Assembly (NCBI GenBank): GCA_036971615.1
Contig: JAYKKR010000043.1
Coordinates: 186,001-250,000, forward strand
From: Amyloporia xantha
Taxonomy: Eukaryota > Basidiomycota > Agaricomycetes > Polyporales > Adustoporiaceae
Length of the DNA stretch: 64,000 nt
Reading direction: 5' to 3'
A model generated the notes under the pieces. It saw only the letters and a program-made list of their open reading frames with translations, was not told the DNA's origin and made no database searches. This document shows, piece after piece, positions 1 through 14,010 of this stretch; position 1 is the first letter of the stretch, and every line of letters begins with the position of its first letter. Made by a program: the position numbers and the translations under genes.

Positions 1-1400
1 CCCGCGACGGCGACTGCGGTAGGCTATCAGCGGGACATTCTGTTTGCACACTCCAGATTTACTCACTACTTCCTTCCAGAGCGTACACGGGCTTGCCTTC
101 ACGGCCGTCTTTGAATGCAACCTGAGCCACGAGCCGCATCAAACCTCGCCAGATCGTTTGCCAAATGTCTGCAACTCACCGTGCTTAACAGACCATGCGC
201 ACTCGATACAATTTCATCGCCCGTACAGAATAGCAAGAATGCGCCGGTACCATACGTACACTTGGCCTCGCCTTGCTTTAGGCACTTGTTCCCAACAAGC
301 GCGCCCTGTTGATCACCCACAAGACCGCCGATCTTCACGCCCTTGAGCGCGCCGTACGCCACCTCGCCGTAAACCTCGGAGGAAGAAGTGATCCTAGGCA
401 GAACAGATGGCTTGATCTCCAAAAAGTTGAGCATGACGGGATCCCACTCGAGCGTATGGATGTTCATCAGGAGTGTTCGAGATGCGTTAGTCACTTCCGT
501 GATATGCAACCCGTTCTCAACACCGCCAGTCAGGCGCTAAGCACGGGACATTGTCAAAAGGGCAGAGTGGAAGCCTTTGATGGAACGTACGTAAACAATC
601 CAGGATTCTATCGTGCCGAAGAGAAGATCATCCTCTTGATGGGCCTTCCTGACCGTTTCGTCATGGTCGATCATCCAACGCAACTTTATTGCGGAAAAAT
701 ACGTGGACAATTGCAGTCCTGTCCTGTTGATGATATGCTCAGAAGGAACTCCAGACGATTGTGGAAACATATGCACTTTTCCTTGAGCACCTTCTCGCCT
801 AGTTTCCCTTTCCTCATAAAACCTGATTCTACTTCAATACCGACATAGCCGAGCTTGTGGTCGAAATGTGCTACGGTGTTCTTCGTTCTGGAGTCGGTCC
901 ATACTATGGCACGACACAGTGGCTTGCCAGTCTTCCGACTCCAAGCGACGGTCGTCTCGCGTTGATTCGTGATGCCTATCCGCAACGAGTGGAAAACGCG
1001 TCAGTGTCACGTGATCTTGAATGGAGCAATACCTACCAATGACCTTGATGCTATCTTTCGACCACCCCGCGGCTTCCAGCGCCTTGCAGGCCTCGGTGAT
1101 ACAGGTATCGCAGCTGTTCATGATCTCCTCCGGGTCCTGTTCATGCCAGCTATCCAGCGGCGTTAGAACGGGCGGTCTGGAAGCGCCATAGGAATGCCGA
1201 AGACCTACCCTGGGTGGGGATAGTATTGGGGGTATTCAAGCTGATGTGAAGCTATGATGTCCGCATATTTGTCGAACACCAGAAAACGTGTGGATCTGCG
1301 AGGGTGAAATGAGGTGCGTCACGGCTGAAGAGGCGTGCAGAGCATACGTGGTCCCGCAGTCGAGAGAGCCGACAAATTCTCCTTGCTTAAGTGCAGACAT
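1..1400 (-). CDS. GUT1: Glycerol kinase, partial (C-terminal part beyond the left edge)
   Basis: FGGY-family glycerol kinase, which phosphorylates glycerol to glycerol-3-phosphate with ATP in the cytosol. The ATG is at 1398-1400. The first exons fit 1400-1348 ([18 protein letters not shown]), 1295-1209 ([18 protein letters not shown]), 1149-1037 ([10 protein letters not shown], then [18 protein letters not shown]), and then from 975 ([22 protein letters not shown]). Next come [25 protein letters not shown] and [20 protein letters not shown]. They are followed by the second-domain stretch [17 protein letters not shown] and [15 protein letters not shown]. The last readable exon gives [17 protein letters not shown], and a new exon (IAVAG) starts at the very edge. 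This order and wording match eukaryotic glycerol kinases closely. What is missing is only what lies outside the window; no break is seen inside. A perfect palindrome sits about 115 bp upstream. Confidence 0.93.
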
Positions 1401-2025
1401 GGTGGAATAGCGGTGGCGGATACGGAGAAAGCAAGGGGAGTACCTGAAAACATGTCGGAGAAGGGCCATAGTCTTATGGCGCCTGCCCACTGCCAAGTTC
1501 GACCAAGGGCGCGCGGTCCGGGGTACCCCGGACCGTCAGCTGATGCCGACCGATCACCATCATATGAGACCCCCAAGCGCTGGGCTTCCGAAGGCGCGAG
1601 CCCCGCACAACGATTGGTAGCAGATCTCTAGTCAGCTTCCTCTCTACTTATCGGTGCACTCGCTTATGGACTGGACACATGCGATACGCCAGTCGCTAGT
1701 TGTTGAGACTTCCATCTCCAAATGATTGTGCGCTGACAGAGCACATGAATTCAGTAACGCAAGGGTATAGACAACTAGCGCTCCACTATGGCATTCACAA
1801 CTACGCCGTCACTCGTCCGGAGGCCACCACCAACCGTTCATCCGTGCCACTGAGCTTATACCTAAGCTATACGAGGCTCGGAGTGCCATGCGTGATGCCG
1901 CAGCGTCCGCGCGATGCCTGAGGAATTCATCATCGGTCCCGCAAAATGCAATCAGGCTTCGGATCTTCGGGAAAGCCGAAGATTGACATACCGATGCTTA
2001 CGTATGTACATCCGACGGGATGGCC
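1401..2025. other. Intergenic: 5' region of glycerol kinase, 3' side of mannosidase
   Basis: No coding frame with recognisable protein sense. It holds the presumed GUT1 promoter, including the palindrome at 1514-1535, and the 3' flank of the mannosidase gene. Confidence 0.6.
1514..1535. promoter_or_regulatory. 22-bp perfect palindrome upstream of glycerol kinase
   Basis: The half-site CGGTCCGGGGT is followed directly by its exact reverse complement. The outer triplets read CGG...CCG, the inverted layout used by fungal Zn2Cys6 activators, but with a 16-bp spacer. It lies 114 bp upstream of the GUT1 ATG. The palindrome is seen directly; a regulatory role is inference. Confidence 0.45.
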
Positions 2026-4483
<2,458 letters not shown>

Positions 4484-4886
4484 TCTAAAGTGTCGTCGAA
4501 TCGGATTATTAGTAGAGACTGAGGATCAGTAACGAGTGAACCAAGGGTATATCAATTGTGTGTGGAGGTCTCCAGGAGGACGCCCGTCGGTATCATGGAG
4601 CGCAGCGCCGTATACCCCGTGCTGGAATTGGCAGGTGATCTGCTGCGCGGTCGAGTGGAAATCGAATAATCTGAGACCCAGCCGTCGCTATTAGACACGC
4701 TAAACAAACGGCGAATCTCAGCTGCTGGACGGTGACAGTTCTGGTCAAGTGTGAGATGGTCGCACACAGGTATATGACGTTTACCTAATTTGGAAACGAG
4801 GAGTTCACTTGCTAACCTCGACTCTGGTCCCTTTCCCCGCCCACTTGCCCGCGGCCCTCGCCCACTCCGCTCCCCTCGTCGCCGCC
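4484..4886. other. Divergent promoter region (mannosidase / AP180-like)
   Basis: 403 bp between the ATG of the mannosidase (-) and the ATG of the adaptor (+). It has no coding sense and must carry both promoters. No specific site was recognised. Confidence 0.6.
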
Positions 4887-7800
4887 ATGACTAGCTTCGA
4901 GAAGGCGGTCAAGGGTGCCTGCAAACCCAAGCCGAATCCTCCAAAAGCCAAGGTGCGCAGCCAGTGCCGACTGCATGTGCTGGCGTTGAAGTTCACTCCC
5001 AGTATCTGGACCCTATACTTGCCGCAACATGGTCTGAAGATGGTGCAGTTCATGATGTCTGTAAGGCATTGGCACCTCGATTCCGAGAGCCAAATACCCT
5101 GGTAAGTGAAGCCTGGGTGGCTTATATCTCCAGAGGTTGTTCTCGATCGCCCCTGTGGTTAGCAGCCAGCGAGCGGATTCTTTGTACAATGGATACATGA
5201 AAGCGTCCAAGTAGCACGGAACTTCTGAGCAAATTCCATGCACGAGAATGACTGTTAGAGTGGCTTTGCTAACGATCCTCATCTTCACAGATTGTCTTCA
5301 AAGCATTGATCGTGCTGCATATGATGATTCGGAATGGCTCAACAGACATAGTTCTGTCCTATTTGTCATCATCGGACGTCCTGAGGTTGAAGAACGTGTC
5401 TGCGGGAAACTGGGAGGGTATGTAGTCACTTGGCGCCGAAGTCCATGCATGTTCTTGACCGCCTTCACAGGTTACAACACTCCACAAAATATCCAACTTT
5501 ACGCCGTGTACCTTGATGCTCGTATCCGTGCATATGGTCAACTCAAGCACGATGCGATCCGGGTGCAGTCGGAAAACAACCGAGATATGCGGGTTTCACA
5601 AGCGATAGATGAGGAGCGTCAGATGCGTGAAGGGTCTCGTCGGTCACGGGCGAAGGAACCACCACCTCCCGTATCTTCTGGCGTGCAACGCAGCAAGACC
5701 TTGGCAGGAAGGAAGTTGCGAGTCATGACCGTGGAGAAAGGTCTGCTGCGAGAGACGAAGATTGTGCAGAAGATGATCGACTCGCTCGTAGAATGCAGGG
5801 TACGTTCACGTCTCCTATCCTGCGGTCGAGTGTGGTATTTAGCGTTTCAATAGTTCTATCTCGACGACCTAGATAACGAGTTGAACATCACAGCACTACG
5901 GATGCTAGTGAAAGATCTGCTTATCCTCTTTCAAGCATGCAACGAGGGTGTAATCAACGTACTAGGTGCGTTTCGTCATTACTACTGGCATGCAGAGACG
6001 GTAACAGCACATCAGAACACTACTTCGAGATGTTCCGCAGTGACGCAGAGGAGGCCCTGAGAGTATATCGTCACTTCTGCAAAGAGACTGAACGAGTGGT
6101 GGAATATCTGGGCGTAGCGAAGAAATTGCAAAATATCCTCAATGTCCCTATCCCCAATCTGCGTCACGTAAGCCGACGACTGTACATTTGTCCTGAAATA
6201 CTCACTCATCTTTGCTCCAGGCGCCTGTTTCGCTCGCGGGTGCTCTCGAAGAGTATCTGAATGATCCGAATTTCGAACAGAACAGGATAGAGTATAAGGC
6301 GAATAAGGAGGCTGCGGAGAAGGCAGAGAGATCGGGCGGTAGTGCTGCGCCCGCATCAAAATCGAAGTCACCAGAGACAGGTACGTTCTAGGAAGGTTCA
6401 CGTACTGTCCCGCAAGAAGATTGATTGAATTTCACATTTACAGCGTCAGAATCGAAACCGTCATCATCTACTGCGGGTTCATCGTCACAGGCACAAGAAA
6501 CCAAGCCGCAGACTCAGGACATGATTGACTTCTTCTCTGCCATCGAGCAGGAGCAGCAGACTATGTTCAATCCACAGACGAACAGGTGCGTCGGTGGTAT
6601 TCTGTGTTCCTGGAAGGATAGCTAATTGGTGTCGTAGTCCCTCCACTGCATACTTCCAACAGCACGCAGTACACAATCCTTTCGCTCAGAATCAGATGCA
6701 AATGCAAATGCAAATGATGACTGGGGCGCCGTTTGGTGCCTCACAACCATTCGCGCAACCGCAGATGCAGGCGCTTCCACAGATGCAGCCACAACCTACG
6801 GGCTTCATCATGCCGCAACACACCTCCACAAACCCATTTAGCATGCAGGTAGCTCAACCACAGCCTCAGCAAACTGCGCCGTTCCTTCAACCACAACCGA
6901 CGGCTTTCCTCCAGCCCCAAGCCACGGGAGCGAACCCCTTCCGTCAAAGTATGATGCTGCCACAGTCAACAGGGATGGCGCCGTTCGGGATGGGAATGGG
7001 TCAACCACAACAGCAGCCTGCTAGCACGAATCCGTTCCCTACACATAGTACTGGACAGCCTCCGAATTTCGCAAGCGGCTCGAACATGCCCAACTTCAAT
7101 ATGTTCAGTGCTATGGCTGGTTCGTCCCAGATTGCGCAACCTTCTGCCCAGTCTCCTTCTAGCAATTATGCGAATGGAGGCCCTGCACGGCCGGGATCTG
7201 CGCCGCTCACTGCACTGTCGTCAACCTCATCGTCATCGTCAGGCCCGCCCATAGCTGAACCAGTCAAGTCGCACCAGACAGGCTCGAGGAATCCGTTCGG
7301 AGTCCCAGTGACGACTCCGCCACCTGTGCCAAAACAACCCACCATGATGGAGTTGGCAATGACCGGAGGCCAGAACAACCAGCAGAGTCACTCTGCAGGA
7401 GGCCAGCAACAATCCTCGTCTAACGGCTCAGGATTTGGCATGAATGGGTTCGGCTCTCGACTGGGAGCCCAGCAGACAGGATCCGTGATGGCTAGCGTTG
7501 CATCCGAATTCTCGTTCAATAAGCCCGGTCAGAGCAATGCGTCGGGCACGACGTCGCCGACGGGGACGAGCTCAGCATTCTCAGATTCATTGTTCTCGTC
7601 ACTGTCCAGTCAGCCGACTGGTGCGACTGCGGCATCATTTGGTTCTTCCGCACCTTCAATATCGCTGTCTCCGGCTGCACCACTGCAGCCGCAGAAGACT
7701 GGTTTCAGCGGTCTCAAACCGTTCAAACCGTCGTCATCGTTTGGTGCTGCGCTCCTCGAGTCGCTGCCGCCTATACCGCAGTCTGCGCCCACTACCCCGA

Positions 7801-8309
7801 ACGAGTCTTCACAACCGACATTCCCGTCGTCTTCACAGAATGGCACTGCCAATGGATTCAGCTCTGCGCCAGGGGGCGGTCCTGGAGGTGGATTTTCGGG
7901 GCTCAACACTCAGCAGAGTGGACTGAATTCCCAGCCGACGGGGGCATTCAACTCCCAGGCGACAGGCGCGGTCAGCTCGCAGCCGATAGGCCCCTTGGGT
8001 GGTATGGGCAAATCAACTGTCGGTACCGGTCTTCGTCCACAGATGACTGGAGGTGCTAATCCTTTCAGAGCGACAATGTATTCGATGTCGCCGGCACCTA
8101 CGGGCGGTATGTTCGGCACAGGCAGTGGACCCGGAGCAGCGCCACCATTCATGAGTTCATCGTCAACCCCTAGTATGGGAAATTCGCCCTTCGGTATGAA
8201 CCCTTCTGGTACACCCACGGCGTCTTTCGGGTCAGGGCAGTTTGGTTCGGGTGGAGGAATAGGTCAGAACTCCTCACAACAGCAGAACGGGGGTGCTTCC
8301 TTGATTTAA
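4887..8309 (+). CDS. AP180/CALM-type clathrin assembly protein (ANTH domain, NPF-rich tail)
   Basis: Endocytic adaptor of the AP180/CALM (yeast YAP1801/2) family. The ANTH domain of this family binds phosphoinositides and the tail recruits clathrin and EH-domain proteins. Exon 1 is 4887-4952 (MTSFEKAVKGACKPKPNPPK). Later exons give YLDPILAATWSEDGAVHDVC, CKALAPRFREPNTL, IVFKALIVLHMMIRNGSTD, YNTPQNIQLYAVYLDARIRA, LLRETKIVQKMIDSLVECR, FYLDDLDNELNITALRMLVK and EHYFEMFRSDAEEALRVYRH, a full ANTH domain. From about 6640 a long low-complexity tail rich in Q, P, G, S, N and M runs to TAA at 8307-8309 (ends QQQNGGASLI). The tail has six NPF motifs (EH-domain ligands) and eight sites matching the Ark/Prk kinase consensus (L/I/V/M)xx(Q/N/T/S)xTG, e.g. 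MQPQPTG, LQPQATG and LRPQMTG. Regulation by an actin-regulating kinase is inferred. Confidence 0.92.
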
Positions 8310-9775
8310 AGATGACCGTACTTCTCGCACCTCTGTATCATCATTTTGCTTTGTTGTCCGAGGATCGTAATACTGATTCGAACCTATTCTATCTACCCTA
8401 GTCAAATCTGTGGTTTCTCGCAGAGAAAATACCCGATGTAATTTTATGAGATGTACGAGAGATACAACTCACGCAGGCGCTACTTGCTCACGCGGGAAGT
8501 TACCCTCGTACATGAGCCGATTTGTCTTGTATATCGAGTGAGAATGTGTTACTACGTATCCGTTCACCGTGACTTCGCCACTCGGGAGTCGCGAATCGCG
8601 ATTGTGTTGCGACGCGCACGTGATACGTGTTGTTGGCTCCCTTTACAATTACGTTGTAAGTAGCGGAAACTGTGTTCCATCCGACCTCTGCTGCCTGAGT
8701 CTGTCTCTTGAACTTGTCCAAAGACCGAACAATCGATATCATTAGGCTCTTCCCTCAAGAAGAGTGATCTGTATTTGTGATCATATTGCTTTGACTGCGC
8801 CAACGAATCCTATAATACCATCGTTACAAAGGGTAATCCACGGTTCCACTTCTTCGTGCACGAGGACTCATCTGTCAATGCTCTTCTAGCTGTCGTGTAC
8901 TATCGCCCTATGCCGGTGATAATGGCAAATTTCTGTAGCAACCATGTGTCAACTTCTTTTGTGGACCGAAACAACATCCAGATGTCGTTTACACGTCATG
9001 TACCTTCCCAAGTCTTCATGGTGAGGTTGCTGATAGCGTTGCATTTCCTCATGGACTACACATTACAGAAAGTCGCTCATTCTGGTACGATGGATATTTG
9101 GTTGTGTAATTATACGTACCCAGGTACGTTTCGAACGCTCAGCTGCTGCTGATACTGTGCACAAGACGCCTCATGTGTCGTTCTCAAATTGCACTTCTTT
9201 CTTACTTCGCACTGATGTCGATCCTTGCCGTGTCATACAATCGATGCAGTAGTTGCGGTAGCCATTGTTTGACATAGCGTGATACGAGGACGGCCTCAGT
9301 GAGTAGTGAGAGCGGTGACGCATGTGTTGGGAACTTAGTCCTGTTCAGCTGTCCGTGATGATCCGGGCCCACCGCGATTTTCACTCTTGTTTTCGTTTTC
9401 TTAAGTGTCCAGTATGATGACCGGGTTGACCGTTCTATTCATGGTGAGTTGAGTGGAAGTTTGTGTATTCCAGGTCTGCCTCTCCAGTTTTTGCATTGTG
9501 GCATACATTATCACTTGAAAAGTTTTCAGCTCGAAGCAGTCTCCCCTGTGATTGTGTCGAGGAATCAATGGCGAATTGAATTTTGAGTTTATGGGTTAGA
9601 CACCATTACGCGAGCACAGCAGAAACGTCAGCTTTCCTGAGGCTGTGTTGGTCGTGAATCTCTTTTATTCAGATGCACCATTCAGCCTTTGGCAAAAGTC
9701 GTCTCTCTCTCTTCCCACACCTCTTGTTCTCTCCTGGTTACCTTGTTTCTAAGTAACAACGATAAAATCTCTGCT
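8310..9775. other. Intergenic, 1.5 kb, no gene recognised
   Basis: Only short frames, none with domain-like or repeated protein sequence. The last 100 bp are pyrimidine-rich (CTCTCTCTCTTCCC) just before the ATG of the orphan-family gene at 9776 and probably belong to its promoter/5' UTR. Confidence 0.55.
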
Positions 9776-11523
9776 ATGGGGAAGAAAAGAGACCACCCTG
9801 ACGACCAGAGCGACGACAAGGAAAGACCCGAACGTCGTCTACAGGTCAAACTGCAAGACATAGAAGATCAAACCGGCGTGAGTTCTCATACATCTCTTTG
9901 TTGTCGTCTATAACATATTGAATACTATCGCATATAGTTCGTGCATCGCGGAGAACTCATTTTTGGGACGCCACAGTCGAGCAGCCAGCAGGCGCCCACT
10001 GTATTCGAGACCTCCTTTGCTTCAGGTTCTTCTAGCCATGTAGAGACACCCACTAGCCGACGGCGACGGACACCCACTCCAGATGCACCCCCCGCACGAC
10101 AACGTAGACGAATAAGTTCGTCGACAATATCCCCTTCACCTCTTGATTCATTGCCAGACGACTGGCAATCACCTACCACGGAATTCTCGCTGCAGACGAA
10201 TTGGAATGACCGAGAGCGAAGAAGTTCAGGGCCTGGAGGAAGTGCTGCAGGACCATCGTTTCATTTCTTGCCGCCTTTGAGAACGCCGCCTGTGTTTCCT
10301 TTGGGGATCAGCGACAGCTACAGCAATGGCTTTGAACCGTCAATGCTGCGCAGCACTGCAGCCACTTCACCCGTATATTCCCCGTCCGGCTACAATGGAG
10401 ATCCTAGGACGTCAACTCAGGGCCAACGGACTTTCGAACTCCGCGATGGTACAGAATGTAGCACAGGCGCTCACAGCCATGCTTTCGACCAGCGGCTGTC
10501 CGAGACACGTCGCGGAGCGCATACCATGACGAGGTCAGATAATGTGATATCGCATTCGAATCGGCGAACAAGGAGCGAACGACGACCTCGTGGTGGTCTA
10601 AGAGCCCGAGATCCGGCAGCATCAGCGATAGACGCTCCTCAGGCTCAAACTTCCACAACAAGGACTGATCCGTTATGGAATTATCCGACCAATCTGTTGC
10701 TCCGAGATCATAGAAGCACACCCCCAATTCATGAAGCTCTCTCCGGGGATAATAGATTGCACGCCAGCGCGCATACAGAGTTATACGGGATGCCGAACCA
10801 CACCGGATCTTTCCCTCTCCTATCCCACTCTCCGCATCCCCGGAATCGTGTGTTACCTGCGTCTTATTTAACAGGATTCCCATCCCCTGCCACTCACCAT
10901 ACAACAGCGGGTCCTCGAGTACCGTTAATTCAAGACACATCGCTTTCGACATACCCGATCCTATATCCTCCATCACCACCACTTCCTGGCCTACAACCAC
11001 ATTCAGTATCGGATGTGGGTGGTAGACCACCCAATACTGATACCCTGCTGCCGGCAGGAGTTCCATTTACGGCAGCTCGACCCCTTCCGAATGAAATAGG
11101 CTCCATTTCACATGTGATTCACCATGCGCAGGGTCCTGACTCGTACTCCAGTCTACAGACCTTCGGTAAGTTCCCTGCATCTGATATTAGATCCAATCGA
11201 CTGACGTCTTTGGTACAGCGAGTACGCCGCCCCCTGAGCTACATTCAATACAGACAGCATATGACGCTTATGCCGCATTCCAACGGCAGCAAGCTCAATA
11301 CGCCTTCTCCCATGGTCTGGTCCCCGCCGACGATGATTACTGGTGGCGGTGGCTACCGCTATCGGCATCAAGCCCTGGCGGGTTTGCGAGCGAGGCGCCG
11401 AGACCGCAATTGCACGTTCGGACGCGGCAAGTTAATATACAAGACGACGCAGTCTACACGCCAGCCCAGGGCGAGCCGTCCTCTGTTATATCCCGCTCTC
11501 CGCGCGACCATCAGCCGGCTTGA
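9776..11523 (+). CDS. Uncharacterised disordered protein, orphan family member A (544 aa)
   Basis: I do not recognise a family. Exons 9776-9877, 9938-11165 and 11219-11523 join to 544 codons plus TGA. Exon 1 is a charged 34-residue leader (MGKKRDHPDDQSDDKERPER...) ending in Gly at a phase-0 intron. Exon 2 is long, low in hydrophobic residues and rich in S, P, T and R, with a basic patch TSRRRRTPTPDAPPARQRRR (possible nuclear signal). The last intron is phase 1, and the final exon contains an aromatic/acidic stretch (GLVPADDDYWWRW). The gene shares exon plan and style with 14011-15297 and 20742-22035. The 3' splice choice at 11218/11219 is supported by an open frame through to the TGA; without it the exon-2 frame runs on to a basic, unlike tail. 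A regulatory role is possible but unproven. Confidence 0.68.
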
Positions 11524-14010
11524 CCATCCGGTGATACCCTATAGACGTCGTAGTACAATCAGACCGTATCGCGCAGTCTATCATGATTCCATTCTAACAA
11601 TAATCACCGATAAATTTGCTGGAATACCCGGCCGTCTCCTGCTAGCAGATGGAGGCCTATATCTTCACTTTCGTCGCTGATACTGTTTATAGGCCAAATT
11701 TCTGTCGTATATATCGCAGGACAATTGTTTTGGACTGCAGTAGGAGATGCACATGTAGTAGAAGGCAAAGACGACGCAGGAGGGGTAGAGATGTATTTAA
11801 ACGACCAGAGATGCACATACCCTTGCAAAATGTGCAATGTGCCGGTATTGTTACTGAGAACTTGAGACAGTCGTCCTAAACGAATTCGAATCGGGATATG
11901 GAAGTCTTCCTTGAGTGCACTCTTCAATTCTTCGCGTCATAGCGGCGACCCGTTAAACGCAAACCTCGATAAACTCTAGTGGTCAAACTGAAAACTCGTG
12001 GTCTTACCATTTCGTAGAGCACTACCCATATTACTGATATGTTACGGGTGATCGTGTTTCACTCTAACACAATCACCCATAACAAACCGGTAACTAAGCA
12101 ATACATTTCTTGTGTTCCACTCTTTGCGCTGTATTATAGCCTGGTACAACCGTTAACTCGGGAGGGATAATGAATAAATGCTAGGTGCCGAACATACGTG
12201 GGTAGATTGTGAAGGGAGTTCAAGCAACAATACATCACTAACGGACGTCGTCCAAGGGAACAATGATGTTACGTCTTCGTTTCGAGGGGTTTTAAACGAT
12301 GTTTGCAATCGATCTAGTATTGTGGCGAATAAATTCAATTGTCTTCATTCACCTTGTAAAAACAATAGTGTCGCTAAGTTTCGAGAGCGGGGATCCGTAT
12401 CCCGGATACAACAAAGTCAAAACGTTATTGTAGTTTAGTCGTCCTGAGTAGCATTTTAAGTTTGAACTAAGTATTGTCAGGTAGTATGCTTTCGAGACGT
12501 TGAAGATCCTTCTTACTCACCTAGCAGATACAATTGGGAGGTCGATTCCGTTTATTTCGGGCTCTAGTTTTCCGTTTAAACACTGTTGAGGCCCTGATTG
12601 TGCAAAACCAGCTACAATTAGATGTAAGATGGCTAAGAGAAGGCTCTGCCCGGCGGGTAGTTTGTATTTATTTGCGCTTGTGGGTCCGGATAGGCGCGCC
12701 TTTGCGATCACGTGGATTCATGTAACTAACCGCAAAATGCCCTGCAGGTTTCTCCTGGCAACCACTTTCGTGTCAACTGCAGCGCTCGCCCTACCTCGCC
12801 TTGTCTATTTTCTCCAATATTCTCTCTTCACAAAATCACGACCGTGGACAATAGAATATGTCACCGGGAATGCTGCAATATGTTCTTCTACGCGTCTGGT
12901 ACTTCATGCAATTTCGTAGCCTGATTTTGGTGTCTCCTTGCTCTGCCGATCGTGTTCCCATCTTCATCGTTGCGTGGAGACCTTCCTTGTATTCAGCTCG
13001 CTGCTGAGAATTTGGCTCATATCGCCGAGGCCATGGTGACTGTAACAGGGAGCAAGGTCTGCCGTTCTATTTGTGACATAAATCTACATGCTGCCGAGTT
13101 CTGCTTGCATCCAACAATCAGAATGAATCATTTCTGTGTGTCAATATCGTCTTTTTTCCTATTTTTTGCTTACGGCTGGTCTAATGTTTGCCATTTCCTG
13201 TTCGCTATTGATTTTTCTGAATTTGTCAGGACCTGTGATCGCCATTCCCTCAATGTCATCCCGGGGTTACACGAGCGGTATCGCACAGCATATGTCAATT
13301 GAAGTGTACGCCTCATATGGAGTCCTGTACTGCTCGAAGAAGGTCAGTATGGGGTTACTAACTGCGGTGCGGCTGATGTCTCTTCTTCCCGCCCGAGTTT
13401 TACCGCCTGCTTCAATCTTGGTCGAAATCTGCACTTCATGTCTACTTGATCATCAGCCAGTCCGTCATATCCCCACCCCTGCACGTCCGTCAATTGCTTA
13501 GGGGTCAGGCGGTGCCGAGCGGTGCTTTCCTTGGACTTCTTCTATGCCGGGTATGCTCCCTTCGTATGCAGTGCATATGTCCTGCACATGCAGAGTGAGC
13601 CCTTCACGCTCGTGGCGGTGGACGGCGGGAGGCCCTCCGTCCTCTAGCCGTTATCAGTCACGATTTGCTCTCTGACGAACGCTAGGCGGACCAGGCCGCC
13701 AGACCCAGTGAACGCTCGTACTTCTCCACAGTACGGCTTACCTCGACGACACTGAGCACTGCTGGGGGCACTTTTACGTCAGTACATGATCTCTTCGATC
13801 CATCCTGCGCACATTCGGCCACTTTCGGGTCTTGACAGGGGTTCAAAGACGATAAGGCAAGTTATCGACATTTCTGAGGCTGTTCACTCCTGGTGCATGC
13901 TCTCCTGAGCTTTGCCATCGCTGTGGGCTATGTAATGGCGAACAGCTGCGGAGACTCTGGCATCCTCGTACCTCCATCATCCAGTATACTGCATACACCT
14001 CAAAAAAACC
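11524..14010. other. Intergenic, 2.5 kb, no gene recognised
   Basis: Frames of up to 121 codons occur but none reads like a conserved protein or joins by consensus splicing. It contains the strong hairpin at 12041-12083 and, at its right end, the promoter of the orphan-family gene at 14011. Confidence 0.5.
12041..12083. repeat. Hairpin with 18-bp arms, 7-nt loop
   Basis: Left arm 12041-12058 and right arm 12066-12083 are inverted copies with two mismatches. Both are transitions that would be G-U pairs if the minus strand were transcribed, but C-A clashes in plus-strand RNA. Seen directly. It could be a small foldback element or a structured transcript. Confidence 0.6.

Noticed and set aside
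6525..6637. Using the ATG at 6525 as start of the Gln-rich protein
   Set aside because: The upstream ANTH exons splice into this frame at about 6638; residues before that are intron or the other frame.
10404..11066. 220-codon frame antisense to orphan member A
   Set aside because: It opposes a spliced gene with a consistent exon plan; the antisense protein has no domain-like order.
8840..13000. Duplicated promoter DNA upstream of orphan members A and B
   Set aside because: A short similarity (GCAACCA then GTGTCAACT, near 8937 and 12759) was seen, but it is too short and gapped to claim without an alignment.
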